This document shows positions 34,933-44,712 of a stretch of DNA of 64,000 nucleotides, piece after piece. A program made the position numbers and the translations under genes. Numbering within the stretch: the first letter of the stretch is position 1; the number at the start of each line of letters is the position of its first letter. The notes under the pieces are model-generated. The model was not told where the DNA came from. It did not search any database and saw only the letters and a program-made list of their open reading frames with translations. This stretch comes from an uncultured Alphaproteobacteria bacterium (GTDB taxonomy: Bacteria > Pseudomonadota > Alphaproteobacteria > HIMB59): the NCBI GenBank assembly GCA_902613185.1, contig CACMGP010000001.1, positions 248,001 to 312,000 of the forward strand, read 5' to 3'.

Positions 34933-35636
34933 TTTTTTATTAAATTTCTAAAAATATTTATAGTCTTGGTTAGTGAAATAAATATTGCTTCAGATATTAT
35001 AAAATGACCAACGTGAACAGTATCGACATGTTTTCTTTTTTTTATAAACTTAATATTTTTAAAATTTAAACCATGCCCTACATTTACAATTAATTTTTTA
35101 GAGTGAGCATACTCAATCATTTGATTTATTTGATTTATTGTGGATTTTCTAATAATTTTTTTATCTAAATTACCTGTGTGTAGTTCTACTGTATCAAAAC
35201 CTAAATTTTTAGCTAAATTAATCATTTTTTTTGTCGGGTTTATAAAGGCACTTAATTGTATATTTTTTTTTCCAGATATTTTTAATAATTTTTTTAATTT
35301 TGGTTGTGATATTTTGTTTAAATTAAGACCACCCTCTGTTGTAATTTCATTTCTTTTTTCGGGAACAATACAAATAAATTTTGGATTGATCTTGCTTGCT
35401 ATTTTTATCATCTCTTCCGTAAGCGCCATTTCAAGATTTATAGGAATTTTAGAATATTTTTTTAATTCAAAGAGATCTTTATCTTTTATGTGCCTCCTAT
35501 CTTCTCTTAAGTGAACAGTTAGTGTATCAATTTTTGCTTCTTGACAAACTTTCAATGCTCTAATTAAATTTGGATTATCCTGACCCCTAGCATTACGAAG
35601 AGTCGCTATATGATCTATATTAACGCCTAGTTTCAT
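34929..35636 (-). CDS. pdxJ: Pyridoxine 5'-phosphate synthase
   Basis: A 235-residue TIM-barrel enzyme. It starts 'MKLGVNIDHIATLRNARG', the PdxJ signature, followed by 'TVHLREDRRHIKDKD' (about 40-54) and 'VNVGHGLNFKNI' (about 189-200). It makes pyridoxine 5'-phosphate using the product of PdxA, whose divergent gene is at 58272. Overlaps rsh by one base. Confidence 0.96.
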   Translation of the reverse strand: MKLGVNIDHIATLRNARGQDNPNLIRALKVCQEAKIDTLTVHLREDRRHIKDKDLFELKKYSKIPINLEMALTEEMIKIASKINPKFICIVPEKRNEITTEGGLNLNKISQPKLKKLLKISGKKNIQLSAFINPTKKMINLAKNLGFDTVELHTGNLDKKIIRKSTINQINQMIEYAHSKKLIVNVGHGLNFKNIKFIKKRKHVDTVHVGHFIISEAIFISLTKTINIFRNLIKK

Positions 35637-37777
35637 TAATAATTAATTGATTGTCTTTTAACTTTATCAACTTGGCTTAAAGTTTTCATTTCGGCAAGAA
35701 CAAATTTTAGTTTATCTGAGCTTTCAATACTTATATCTATAATAAATGTGTAAACTTTTTTAGTTCTATTAGCGATACGAATATTTTCGATATTAATTTC
35801 ATGCTTATCGAAGATTGATGTAATACTAAATAGAGCTCCGGGTTGGTTTTTAATAACTATCTCTATCCTTGAGTTAAATTCAGATTGACTTTCTCCTTCC
35901 CCCCATTCAGATTTATAAAAATTATCTTTATGATAATAACCTAAACTGTCACAAATTGTATTGTGTACTACTAGACCTCGACCATATGACATTATTGAGA
36001 TAATGCTATCGCCTTTAATAGGAGAACAACAAGTTGCATAATTAATAGCAATACCATTTTCATATTTTAATACATTTACTCTTTCTTCGTCATCATTAGA
36101 TTGAAAAATTTTTTTTACAATATTATCTTCCATTTCCTTAAATAATTTATCTAGTTCAGCTCTAGATAAAAAACCTCTTCCAACATTTTCAAAAAGTTTA
36201 TTTTTAAATTTAAAATCAGTTTTGTTTAAAATTTTGTTAAAAGTATTTTCGTCGGCAGCAATGTTTTTAGACTTTGCGATATAGTTTAAAATATCTTTAC
36301 CTAGTATTTCAAACTCTCTTCTTCTTTTTGACCTAAAAAAATACCTTATTTTTTCTTTTACTTTTTCTTTTTTTACAAATCTAATCCATAAAGGTGAAAT
36401 TGTAGTGCTTTCATCAAGAATGATTTCAACTTGATCTCCATTATTTAGTTTTGTACTTAAAGGTGACTCTTGTCCATTAACTATTGCTCCAGCGCATCTA
36501 TCTCCAATATCTGTATGAATAGTATACGCATAGTCAACTGGAGTGGAGTCAACTGGGAGTGTAAATAATTCTCCTTTAGGTGAAAAAACATAAATTTGTT
36601 CATCAAAAAATTGTTGTGAGGTTTTGTTAAGGATGAGATGTTGTTCATCTTTTTCCTCAACATAATTTACAGCATCTCTTAACCAAGCATAGACGCCCTC
36701 GCTTTGACTATCTTTATTTAAATATTTATATCTCCAATGTGCAGCTATACCATTTTCCGCTATCATATGCATAGCTCTTGATCTTATTTGTACTTCAAAT
36801 ATTTTTTTTTGAAAAATAAGATCAGAATGTATCGATCTATACCCATTGGGTTTTGGACTAGATATATAATCTTTTGTTCTTCCAACTTTAGCGGAAAAAT
36901 TTCGGTGAATAATACCCAGAACCCTGTAACAATCTCTTGTTGATTTAGTAATGATCCTGACAGCAGCTATATCAGATATAGAATTTAAATCTGTATTTTT
37001 CTTATTTATTTTTTTCCAAATAGAGTAAGGATTTTTTTTTCGGTAATGAATCTCAGCATCAATATCAGACTTGGAAAGTTGCTCCCTCATTAAATTTTCA
37101 AGATCAATAAATGAACCTTCTAAGTTTTTGAAGGTATTATCTATTTTGTCATTGATTCTGTTAAAAATATCTGGGTGTAAATTTTTAAAAGATATATTTT
37201 CTAAAATTGATTTCCAATTCTCAAATCCTAATCTTTGAGCAAGCGGGGCATAAATTAATAAAGTTTCATTGCTCACTCTTTTTCTTTTTTCAACATCTTT
37301 AAAATAATGAATAGTTTTAATATTATGAAGTCTGTCAGCTAATTTTATAATTAAAACTCTTATATCTTTAGCAGTAGAAATTAATAATTTTCTGAAATTT
37401 TCGGCCTCTTTTTCTGATCTTGTTGTTTTTTTTTCTTCCAAAAAATCTATTTTGGTCAAACCATCAACGAGGCCAGATATTGCATCGCCAAAATTTTTTT
37501 TTAATTCATCTTTTGAAAATTCAGTATCTTCAATGACATCGTGTAGTAAGCCAGTAATTACAGTTTCAGTATCTAATTTTAATTCAATTAGTGATTTACA
37601 TACTTCATATGGATGAATTATATACGGATCTCCAGAGGCACGAAATTGGTCCTTATGAGAATTTTCAGCAACCTCAATAGCTTTTACAAATAGATCCTCT
37701 CTAAAATTTTTGTCATATGATTCTAATGCGGATTTAAACTCGCTGTAACTTTTGTTGAAGTAGCTGGTTTGGAACAT
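35636..37777 (-). CDS. rsh: Bifunctional (p)ppGpp synthetase/hydrolase (Rsh/SpoT)
   Basis: A 713-residue stringent-response enzyme. It has an HD hydrolase domain ('LLHDVIEDTEF' near 77 and 'KLADRLHNIKTIHYF' near 145), a synthetase domain ('DYISSPKPNGYRSIHSDL' and 'FEVQIRSRAMHMIAENGIAAHWRYK', about 300-350), TGS ('IYVFSPKGELFTLPVDSTPVDYAY', about 390-415), and a C-terminal ACT domain ('NQPGALFSITSIFDKHEINIENI'). Hydrolase residues appear intact, so both activities are likely, as in the single Rsh of most alphaproteobacteria. It lies between rpoZ and pdxJ. Confidence 0.96.
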   Translation of the reverse strand: MFQTSYFNKSYSEFKSALESYDKNFREDLFVKAIEVAENSHKDQFRASGDPYIIHPYEVCKSLIELKLDTETVITGLLHDVIEDTEFSKDELKKNFGDAISGLVDGLTKIDFLEEKKTTRSEKEAENFRKLLISTAKDIRVLIIKLADRLHNIKTIHYFKDVEKRKRVSNETLLIYAPLAQRLGFENWKSILENISFKNLHPDIFNRINDKIDNTFKNLEGSFIDLENLMREQLSKSDIDAEIHYRKKNPYSIWKKINKKNTDLNSISDIAAVRIITKSTRDCYRVLGIIHRNFSAKVGRTKDYISSPKPNGYRSIHSDLIFQKKIFEVQIRSRAMHMIAENGIAAHWRYKYLNKDSQSEGVYAWLRDAVNYVEEKDEQHLILNKTSQQFFDEQIYVFSPKGELFTLPVDSTPVDYAYTIHTDIGDRCAGAIVNGQESPLSTKLNNGDQVEIILDESTTISPLWIRFVKKEKVKEKIRYFFRSKRRREFEILGKDILNYIAKSKNIAADENTFNKILNKTDFKFKNKLFENVGRGFLSRAELDKLFKEMEDNIVKKIFQSNDDEERVNVLKYENGIAINYATCCSPIKGDSIISIMSYGRGLVVHNTICDSLGYYHKDNFYKSEWGEGESQSEFNSRIEIVIKNQPGALFSITSIFDKHEINIENIRIANRTKKVYTFIIDISIESSDKLKFVLAEMKTLSQVDKVKRQSINY

Positions 37778-37806
37778 CAGCTAAAATAATAAACTAAATA
37801 TAACTT

Positions 37807-38073
37807 TTAATCTTCAAGAAGATGATCTTCGTTTTCTTCTTCTTTTTCTTGAACTAATTGATAACTCTTAATAATGTCTTCTTTGACATCTCCGACACTA
37901 ATTTTTTCATCAGCAATTTCTCTAAGAGCTATGACCGTGCTTTTATCATTATCTAGTGGAACCTGGGCTTCATTACCTGCATTAAGAACCTTTGCTCTGT
38001 GAGATGCCAGTAAAACTAAATCAAAAAGACTATCAACGTTTTTAGTACAATCTTCTACTGTAACTCTTGCCAT
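37807..38073 (-). CDS. rpoZ: RNA polymerase omega subunit
   Basis: An 88-residue subunit: '[30 protein letters not shown]' and '[15 protein letters not shown]' are typical. The C-terminus is acidic. It stabilises the beta' subunit. The rpoZ-rsh order is widely conserved. The gap to smpB is 43 bp and to rsh 29 bp. Confidence 0.96.
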   Translation of the reverse strand: MARVTVEDCTKNVDSLFDLVLLASHRAKVLNAGNEAQVPLDNDKSTVIALREIADEKISVGDVKEDIIKSYQLVQEKEEENEDHLLED

Positions 38074-38116
38074 GTGAGGTTTATATGAAAAAGTAAGTAA
38101 GATTACAAGAAAATTA

Positions 38117-38554
38117 TTATTTTTTTAAAATTCTTTGTCTTTTACGATCCCACTCTCTTTGCTTAATTGTCTCCCTTTTATCAAATTTCTTTTTACCGAT
38201 GCCAACTCCAAATTTTACTTTTGCTAAACCTTTTTCATTAAAGAAAATCTCCATAGGAACCGCTGTAAAACCTTTTGTGGTCAACATTCCTAAAATCTTC
38301 TTTATCTCTCTTTTATTAAGTAAAAGTTTTTTTACAGATCTCGTCTTCTTTTTGAGGTCAAAATTCTTACCTCTTGAAATAATTTCAAAATTATTGATGT
38401 AAATTTCACCTTTTTGTTCATTAATAAAACTTGACTGAATAGAGGCTTTCCCACTTCGAAGTGGTTTAACTTCATTGCTTTCAAGCACTATTCCAGCAAC
38501 ATAAGTTTCTTTGATTTCATAATCAAATTTTGCTCTACGATTTTGAATAGACAA
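38117..38554 (-). CDS. smpB: SsrA-binding protein SmpB
   Basis: A 145-residue tmRNA-binding protein: '[35 protein letters not shown]' (about 5-39), 'KLLLNKREI' and the basic C-terminal tail '[26 protein letters not shown]'. It works with tmRNA in ribosome rescue; no ssrA gene is in this window. Follows dapA directly. Confidence 0.97.
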   Translation of the reverse strand: MSIQNRRAKFDYEIKETYVAGIVLESNEVKPLRSGKASIQSSFINEQKGEIYINNFEIISRGKNFDLKKKTRSVKKLLLNKREIKKILGMLTTKGFTAVPMEIFFNEKGLAKVKFGVGIGKKKFDKRETIKQREWDRKRQRILKK

Positions 38555-39427
38555 TTAAATAAAATTTAAATCTTTTATTATTTTTCTTACTTGTTTTTTT
38601 GTATCAGAGCTTAATTCATACAAAGGTTCTCTTAAATCAGCTTTACATTTACCCATTAAAGAAAGGGCATACTTAGCTGGTGTAGGATTAGGTTCAGCAA
38701 ACAATATTTTTGACAATGGAGCTAATTTTAAATTTACTTTATCAAATTCCTTATAATTCTTTTTTTTCCAATGATAGTGGAGCATTGATGTAAGTTTAGG
38801 AGCAACATTAGCTGTAACTGATATACAGCCATGCCCGCCTTGAGCTAAAAAACCAGCAATGGTTCCATCTTCACCAGACAAATAATTAAAATCTTTTTTC
38901 ATAAAAGTTCTCATAATCAAAGGTCTTGACATATCATTGGAGGCGTCTTTAATACCGACGATGTTTGATACTTTATTTAGTTCCTTAAAGCTATCAAAAG
39001 ACAAGTCTACAATTGATCTTCCTGGTATATTGTAAATTAGTTGTTTTAAAGGTGAAACTTTTGCAATTTTTTTGAAATGGTTAATCAAACCTAATTGATT
39101 AGGTTTATTATAATATGGTGTAACGACTAATCCGTAATTTGCTCCTGCTTTAAAGGCGTGTTTAGTAAATTCAATTGCCTCTTTAGTCGAATTAGATCCT
39201 GTACCGGCAATAACAGGTATTTTTTTTGAAGCAACTTTTATTGCGAACTCGACTAACTTCATATGCTCATCATGTGATAAAGTTGGTGACTCCCCTGTGG
39301 TTCCACAAACCGTTACTCCAGATATTCCACTTTTAATTTGCCAGTTTAGTAGTTTTTCAAAACTATCGTAGTCAACTTCACCATTTGAAAAGGGAGTTAT
39401 TATTGCTGGTATAGATCCTGTGAGCAT
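38555..39427 (-). CDS. dapA: 4-hydroxy-tetrahydrodipicolinate synthase
   Basis: A 290-residue TIM-barrel aldolase of lysine and peptidoglycan synthesis. Schiff-base lysine is in 'NIVGIKDASNDMSR' (about K161). 'GVTVCGTTGESPTL' (about 37-50) and the catalytic Tyr in 'TPYYNKPNQLG' are present. It is preceded by tRNA-Ser on the same strand and followed by smpB. Confidence 0.96.
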   Translation of the reverse strand: MLTGSIPAIITPFSNGEVDYDSFEKLLNWQIKSGISGVTVCGTTGESPTLSHDEHMKLVEFAIKVASKKIPVIAGTGSNSTKEAIEFTKHAFKAGANYGLVVTPYYNKPNQLGLINHFKKIAKVSPLKQLIYNIPGRSIVDLSFDSFKELNKVSNIVGIKDASNDMSRPLIMRTFMKKDFNYLSGEDGTIAGFLAQGGHGCISVTANVAPKLTSMLHYHWKKKNYKEFDKVNLKLAPLSKILFAEPNPTPAKYALSLMGKCKADLREPLYELSSDTKKQVRKIIKDLNFI

Positions 39428-39472
39428 TATTATTTTTTACTATTTTTATATCAAATATATATGTTTTTTTTA

Positions 39473-39564
39473 TGGCGGAGAGAGAGGGATTCGAACCCTC
39501 GGTACAACTTGCGTCGTACGGCGGTTTAGCAAACCGCTGGTTTCAGCCACTCACCCACCTCTCC
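39473..39564 (-). tRNA. tRNA-Ser (anticodon GCT)
   Basis: The reverse complement gives a 92-nt class II tRNA: acceptor GGAGAGG paired with CCTCTCC-type 3' arm, anticodon loop TTTGCTAAA giving GCT, a long variable arm (CGTACGACGCAAGTTGTACCG) and encoded CCA. It lies between gatB and dapA. Confidence 0.96.
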
Positions 39565-39593
39565 ATAGGCTTATTTATAGCCGAAATATAGTC

Positions 39594-39616
39594 GAATAAA
39601 AAGAATTGTCATTCTT
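39594..39616 (-). terminator. Weak candidate terminator after gatB
   Basis: On the minus strand AAGAAT-GACA-ATTCTT followed by TTTATT could form a 6-bp AT hairpin with a short U run, 26 bp beyond the gatB stop. The stem is all A/T apart from two G-C pairs, so the prediction is weak. Confidence 0.25.
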
Positions 39617-39641
39617 ATTATTGATAAAAATGTCTATGCAG

Positions 39642-41078
39642 TTACTTTTTAAGTTTTTCGAGAAGGATTTTATTTATTAATTTAGGATTACCTTTACCTT
39701 TTGTAGCTTTTAGACATTTACCAACAAAATATCCTAAAACTCTATCAGAACCTCCTTGAAATTTTAAAATGTTCTCCTCTTCTCCTACTAAAGCTTCATC
39801 AATTATTTTTTCCAATTCACCTGAGTCAGACACTTGTTCAAGTCCTAATTCCTTTACAAGTTCAGATGGCTTACCTTCACCATTTAAAACTTTCGGTAAA
39901 ATTTCTTTACCAGCTTTATTTGAAATTACATCATCAGAAATTAATTTCAAAAGATCAGTAATATCTTTTGTTTTATCATTTAGACTATTTACTTCTAAAT
40001 TATTTTCTTTGATAAATGCAAATATATCTCCAACTAACCAAGCAGCTATAAATTTTGGTTTCACGGTTGACTCAGAAATCATTTTTTCAAATAAATTTGC
40101 GTTTTGTTTTTCAGCAATTATGATTTTAGCTATGTCTTTATCTAAACTGTAATTATCTAAATATTTATTTAACTTATCTTGGGGAAGTTCTCCTACTAAG
40201 GGTTTTATTTTATCAATTTGCTCTTGGCTTAAATTTACAGGTAATAAATCGGGATCAGGAAAATAACGATAATCATGTGAGAATTCCTTACTTCTCATTG
40301 CTCTTGTTTCCCCGGTGCTTGTATCAAACAACATAGTATTCTGTTCAATTTCTCCACCACCATCAATTATATTAATTTGTCTTTGAAATTCATATTCAAT
40401 AGCTTGTTTAATGAATTTAAATGAATTTAAATTTTTTATTTCACATCTAGTGCCAAGTTCTTGGCCCTTTTTGCGAACAGATAAATTTACATCAGCTCTT
40501 AAAGAACCTTCCTGCATATTTCCATCACACACATCTATGTACATAAGCAATTGTCTTAAAGAAGACATGTAGTTAATTACTTCATCTGCAGATGATAAAT
40601 CAGGATACGAAACTATTTCTAATAATGGTGTGCCTACTCTATTGAGATCAATAAAGCTATATTTCGGATCAATATCATGAATACTTTTGCCAGCATCTTG
40701 TTCTAAATGGGCTCTCTCAATTCTAATTTTTTTTTGATTATCACCACTATCAATATTGATATAACCCTCGCTAAGAATGGGGAATTCAAATTGACTAATT
40801 TGGTAACCTTGAGGTAAATCAGGATAGAAGTAATTTTTTCTTTCGAAAACAGAATACTTGTTAATCTTAAAATTTAATGCGTATCCTGTTTTTATTGCCA
40901 TTTCAATACAACCAAAGTTCATAACTGGAAGCATTCCAGGCATTCCTGAGTCAATAAAATTTACATTCTCATTTGGCTCAGATCCAAATTGATTTGGTGA
41001 GGAGGAAAATAATTTAGATGAAGTTTTAAGTTGGGCGTGTACTTCAAGACCTATGACCATTTCCCAATTATTACTCAT
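39642..41078 (-). CDS. gatB: Aspartyl/glutamyl-tRNA amidotransferase subunit B
   Basis: A 478-residue subunit that activates Glu- or Asp-tRNA for amidation. 'VIGLEVHAQLKTSSKLFSSS' (about 8-27), 'YFYPDLPQGYQISQ' (about 88-101) and 'RADVNLSVR' are GatB signatures. The C-terminal GatB/YqeY domain (about 330-475) ends 'KGKGNPKLINKILLEKLKK'. It overlaps gatA by 8 nt. Terminal gene of gatC-gatA-gatB. Confidence 0.97.
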   Translation of the reverse strand: MSNNWEMVIGLEVHAQLKTSSKLFSSSPNQFGSEPNENVNFIDSGMPGMLPVMNFGCIEMAIKTGYALNFKINKYSVFERKNYFYPDLPQGYQISQFEFPILSEGYINIDSGDNQKKIRIERAHLEQDAGKSIHDIDPKYSFIDLNRVGTPLLEIVSYPDLSSADEVINYMSSLRQLLMYIDVCDGNMQEGSLRADVNLSVRKKGQELGTRCEIKNLNSFKFIKQAIEYEFQRQINIIDGGGEIEQNTMLFDTSTGETRAMRSKEFSHDYRYFPDPDLLPVNLSQEQIDKIKPLVGELPQDKLNKYLDNYSLDKDIAKIIIAEKQNANLFEKMISESTVKPKFIAAWLVGDIFAFIKENNLEVNSLNDKTKDITDLLKLISDDVISNKAGKEILPKVLNGEGKPSELVKELGLEQVSDSGELEKIIDEALVGEEENILKFQGGSDRVLGYFVGKCLKATKGKGNPKLINKILLEKLKK

Positions 41079-42513
41079 TGAAACTTAATTCCTTTTCTGC
41101 AAGCGCTGCTAATTGTAAAAGTGATTTTTCTTCAAAATAATTTCCAATAAATTGAACTCCCAAAGGTAGACCATTTTTACTTAATCCAGATGGAATAGAT
41201 ATGCCAGGAAGGCCAGCAAGACTTGTGGGAACAGTATAAATATCATTTTTATACATAGATATAGGATCAAGTTTATCACCAATTTTAAAAGCCTCATTTG
41301 GTGTTGTGGGTGTTAGTATAAAATCAACTTCGTTCAAAATTCTTTGAAAATCATTTTTAATCAATCTTCTAACTTTTTGGGCTTGTCTGTAGTAAGCATC
41401 GTAATAACCAGCTGACAATACATAAGCGCCTATAAGTATTCTTCTTGTAACTTCATCACCAAATCCCTTTGTTCTGGAATTTAGATAAATATCATCAAGA
41501 CTTTCGCCGTCTTCTCTAACTCCGTAGCGTATTCCATCATATCTTGCTAAATTTGACGAAGCTTCAGCTGGTGCTAAAATATAATAAGTTGAAAGTGCGT
41601 ATTCGGTAGTCTTAAATTTTACATCAACAAATTCTATGCCATGTTTGGAGAGTGCTTTTTTTGTATTATCAATTTGATTTAAAATGTCGTCACTGACATC
41701 TTCAAGATAATCAGAGGGAATTCCAATTTTAATTTTTTTTTCAAAGCTGTTGTTGATATCAACTAAATAGTCTTCTCTTTGATGATTTGAGCTGGTAGAG
41801 TCATTAAAATCATATTTGTTTATTGAATTTAAAACATAAGCCGCATCCTCTACACAGTTTGTCAAAGGTCCTGCTTGATCTAAACTAGAGGCAAAAGCTA
41901 CAATTCCCCATCTTGAACATGAGCCAAACGTGGGCTTTAAACCAACTATTCCGCATAAGCTAGCTGGCTGTCTGATTGAGCCACCAGTATCTGTACCCAT
42001 TGATGCTACACATGAGCCCTCTGCCACAGCTGCTGCTGATCCCCCTGAGGAGCCGCCTGGAACTAGATTATCTTTTTGAGAATTTTTATTCTTCCAAGGA
42101 TTAATTACAGGACCAAAATAACTAGTTTCATTTGAAGAGCCCATCGCAAATTCATCACAATTATTTTTGCCAATAAAAATTGAACCATCATTTAAAAGTT
42201 GCTGAGTCACAAAAGACTCATAATTAGGGATGTAATTACTCAAAATTTTTGATGATGCTGTTGTTCTTATTCCTTTAGTACAGAATAAATCTTTTATACC
42301 TAAAGGAATACCATCTAAAGGTAAAGGATTGCCATTGTCGTATCTGTTTTGAGAGTCGTTAATTGATGAAATATTGTTTTCCCTGTCAATCACTAAGTTA
42401 AAGCTGTTGTTATTACCAGATTTAGCTTTTGCTAAATATTCGTCATAAAGTTCACCTACACTTATTTTTTTTTCAATAAGAGCTTTTTTAATTTGGCTAA
42501 TTGAATTCTTCAC
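41071..42513 (-). CDS. gatA: Aspartyl/glutamyl-tRNA amidotransferase subunit A
   Basis: A 480-residue amidase-signature enzyme that releases ammonia from glutamine for the complex. The catalytic Ser-cisSer-Lys triad is seen in 'LGIKDLFCTKG' (Lys about 74), 'VPGGSSGGSAAAVAEG' (about 150-165) and 'SMGTDTGGSIRQPASLCG' (nucleophile Ser about 178). Full length. Directly follows gatC. Confidence 0.97.
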   Translation of the reverse strand: MKNSISQIKKALIEKKISVGELYDEYLAKAKSGNNNSFNLVIDRENNISSINDSQNRYDNGNPLPLDGIPLGIKDLFCTKGIRTTASSKILSNYIPNYESFVTQQLLNDGSIFIGKNNCDEFAMGSSNETSYFGPVINPWKNKNSQKDNLVPGGSSGGSAAAVAEGSCVASMGTDTGGSIRQPASLCGIVGLKPTFGSCSRWGIVAFASSLDQAGPLTNCVEDAAYVLNSINKYDFNDSTSSNHQREDYLVDINNSFEKKIKIGIPSDYLEDVSDDILNQIDNTKKALSKHGIEFVDVKFKTTEYALSTYYILAPAEASSNLARYDGIRYGVREDGESLDDIYLNSRTKGFGDEVTRRILIGAYVLSAGYYDAYYRQAQKVRRLIKNDFQRILNEVDFILTPTTPNEAFKIGDKLDPISMYKNDIYTVPTSLAGLPGISIPSGLSKNGLPLGVQFIGNYFEEKSLLQLAALAEKELSFNE

Positions 42514-42795
42514 TTACTCAACCACTTTAGGCACTTTGAAAAAATTTTGTGCTCTCTCTGGAGCATTACTTAATACATCATTAACAGAATTACTTTTACT
42601 TACCTCATCATTTCTAATTGATACGGTTTTTTCAGTTACATTATGCAAAGGTTCTGTTTTACTTGTGTCAACTTTTTTAAGATTATCTACCCATTTAATT
42701 ATATCTTTTAAGGAATTAGAGTAAAATTCCTCTTTTTCTGAGGGTAATTTTAGCTTTGCTAAATAAGAAATTCTTTTAATATCAATGTCACTCAT
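42514..42795 (-). CDS. gatC: Aspartyl/glutamyl-tRNA amidotransferase subunit C
   Basis: A 93-residue subunit when started at the ATG at 42795 (MSDIDIKRISYLAKLKL), which matches the GatC N-terminus; the ORF track begins 13 codons earlier. 'HNVTEKTVSIRNDEV' and 'NVLSNAPERAQNFFKVPKVVE' are the usual C-terminal GatC blocks. Its start codon is one base from the start codon of divergent ruvX, and no Shine-Dalgarno sequence is visible for either. Confidence 0.94.
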   Translation of the reverse strand: MSDIDIKRISYLAKLKLPSEKEEFYSNSLKDIIKWVDNLKKVDTSKTEPLHNVTEKTVSIRNDEVSKSNSVNDVLSNAPERAQNFFKVPKVVE

Positions 42796-42796
42796 A

Positions 42797-43243
42797 ATGG
42801 TCGTCGATACTATATCAGATTTTCTTGTAAGCAATAATTATACCAAGAAATTTATTGCTATAGATTATGGTCTAAAACACATTGGAATGGCTATCAGCGA
42901 TCCATCAAATATCATTTCTGTTCCTTATGGAACTTTTACCGAAACATTATTATTCGAAAAAATTATAGAAATAATAACAAATGAAAATGTTCATGGAGTC
43001 GTGATTGGTAAACCTTACCATCTTGATGGTTCTTTATCTGAAATGGTAAATAAAGTTGAAAAATTTGCCGAAAAATTAGAGAAAATTATCTCTTGTCCAA
43101 TTTTGTTTATCGATGAGAGACTGTCTAGTAATCCCTATAAATCAAGGAAAAAATCAGAAAACACAAATATTCATGAAAAAAGCGCATGTTTAATACTTGA
43201 TGATTTCTTAAGTTTGTATAGAAACTCCTCTAGTGAAAAATAG
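42797..43243 (+). CDS. ruvX: Putative pre-16S rRNA nuclease / Holliday junction resolvase-like RuvX (YqgF)
   Basis: A 148-residue RNase H-fold protein: 'FIAIDYGLKHIGMAISDPS' (first catalytic Asp about 22), 'GVVIGKPYHLDGS' (about 74-86) and 'ILFIDERLSSNPYKS'. The start chosen is the ATG at 42797, giving an N-terminal extension like other alphaproteobacterial members; the track ORF begins four codons earlier. It overlaps pyrB by 11 nt. Confidence 0.92.
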   Translation: MVVDTISDFLVSNNYTKKFIAIDYGLKHIGMAISDPSNIISVPYGTFTETLLFEKIIEIITNENVHGVVIGKPYHLDGSLSEMVNKVEKFAEKLEKIISCPILFIDERLSSNPYKSRKKSENTNIHEKSACLILDDFLSLYRNSSSEK

Positions 43244-44126
43244 AAAGATCACTTCTATAGACGATCTATCAGCTAAGGATATTCACTCTATTGCTGAGTT
43301 AGCTATAAAATTTAAAAAATCAAAAAAAAGAATTTTAGGAAATAAAACAAAAAATATTTTTAATCTATTTTTAGAGCCCTCTACAAGAACTACAATAAGT
43401 TTTGAGCTTGCAGCAAAAAATTTGGGATACAATTCAGTAAACATAAATTTTGAAAAAAGTTCTTTGTCTAAAGGTGAAACGTTTAATGACACCATGGATA
43501 CTTTGATGAGTATGAAACCAGATGCTTTAGTCATCAGAGATAAAAATAATTTTTCACCAATGAACATAGCAAAGAAAAGTAATGTTCCTGTAATCAATGC
43601 TGGAGATGGAACTAATGAACATCCCACACAGGCGCTACTTGATTATTGTGTAATTAAAGAAATTTTTAAAAAGAAAATAATAAAAATTGGTATTTGTGGA
43701 GATATTAAACATAGCAGAGTAGCTCACTCAAATATCAAACTTCTTTCAAAAATGGGCTATCAAATTCATATAATTGCACCTACATATTTTTTAAACAGAA
43801 ATGAGTTGATTAAAATAAATGATAAAATTAAATTTCATAAAAATCTGAATTATCTAGAAAAGCTAGATGTCTTGATGATGTTGAGAGTTCAAAAAGAGAG
43901 AATTCCAAAAGGTGCAAAGAATATGATGAAATCTTTTAAAAAAGAATTTTGTTTACAAAATAACCATCTATTAAATAAGCCCTATTTGATGCACCCTGGC
44001 CCAGTAAATAGAAACATTGAAATTAGCGATGAAGTTTTAGATAATTATCCTAAATCACTGATCTTAAAACAAGTTGAGATGGGTGTTTACCTCAGAATGG
44101 CTTGTTTACATTATATATTAAAGTGA
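43233..44126 (+). CDS. pyrB: Aspartate carbamoyltransferase catalytic subunit
   Basis: A 297-residue enzyme of pyrimidine synthesis. Carbamoyl phosphate loop 'EPSTRTTISFELAAKNLG' (about 49-66), 'INAGDGTNEHPTQALLDY' (about 117-134) and 'LMHPGPVNRNIEIS' (about 252-265) are present. Its TGA stop overlaps the plsY ATG (TGATG). The dihydroorotase gene pyrC, often next to pyrB, is not here. Confidence 0.95.
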   Translation: MKNRKITSIDDLSAKDIHSIAELAIKFKKSKKRILGNKTKNIFNLFLEPSTRTTISFELAAKNLGYNSVNINFEKSSLSKGETFNDTMDTLMSMKPDALVIRDKNNFSPMNIAKKSNVPVINAGDGTNEHPTQALLDYCVIKEIFKKKIIKIGICGDIKHSRVAHSNIKLLSKMGYQIHIIAPTYFLNRNELIKINDKIKFHKNLNYLEKLDVLMMLRVQKERIPKGAKNMMKSFKKEFCLQNNHLLNKPYLMHPGPVNRNIEISDEVLDNYPKSLILKQVEMGVYLRMACLHYILK

Positions 44127-44710
44127 TGTTTCTAATATTAATGTTTGCCTATTTGATGGGATCCATACCTTTTGGGAAACTAATAACCAAATTTTTAATA
44201 GACAAAGACATAACCAAGACAGGATCAGGTAATATAGGTGCAACCAATGTATACAGAAGTGTATCAAAAAAAGCTGGTATTGCTGTCCTGTTATTAGATG
44301 GAATAAAACCTATTTGTGCATTTTTAATAATCTATTATTTATTTCCAGAACACTACCTGAAATATAAATATTTAATTTTCCTTTTTTCTATAATTGGACA
44401 TATTTTTCCAATTTGGCTTTATTTTAAAGGTGGAAAAGGTGTTGCGTGCTTTTTTGGTGCTAATTTATTTTTAACTCCTATTCCAACGATTTTAGCAATG
44501 ATCCTGTGGTTTTTTACAGTCAAAATTACTAAACTTTCTTCATTAGGAGCCCTTTTATCAATATTTCTTTTGACAATTTATCAATTAATTTTTATTTATG
44601 GCATTTTAGAAAAAGGAATAGTTTTTATTATTTTTCTTTTAATATTTTTTAAACACAGTTCAAATATTAAAAGATTAATTAAAGGCGAAGAAAATAAAAT
44701 AAATTTATAG
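44126..44710 (+). CDS. plsY: Glycerol-3-phosphate acyltransferase PlsY
   Basis: A 194-residue membrane enzyme that transfers acyl groups from acyl-phosphate (made by PlsX) to glycerol 3-phosphate. Motifs are 'AYLMGSIPFGKLI' (about 8-20), 'TGSGNIGATNVYRSVS' (about 32-47) and 'FKGGKGVACFFG' (about 101-112). The start at 44126 overlaps the pyrB stop; the track ORF begins eight codons earlier. Five to seven membrane helices. Confidence 0.95.
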   Translation: MFLILMFAYLMGSIPFGKLITKFLIDKDITKTGSGNIGATNVYRSVSKKAGIAVLLLDGIKPICAFLIIYYLFPEHYLKYKYLIFLFSIIGHIFPIWLYFKGGKGVACFFGANLFLTPIPTILAMILWFFTVKITKLSSLGALLSIFLLTIYQLIFIYGILEKGIVFIIFLLIFFKHSSNIKRLIKGEENKINL

Positions 44711-44712
44711 TC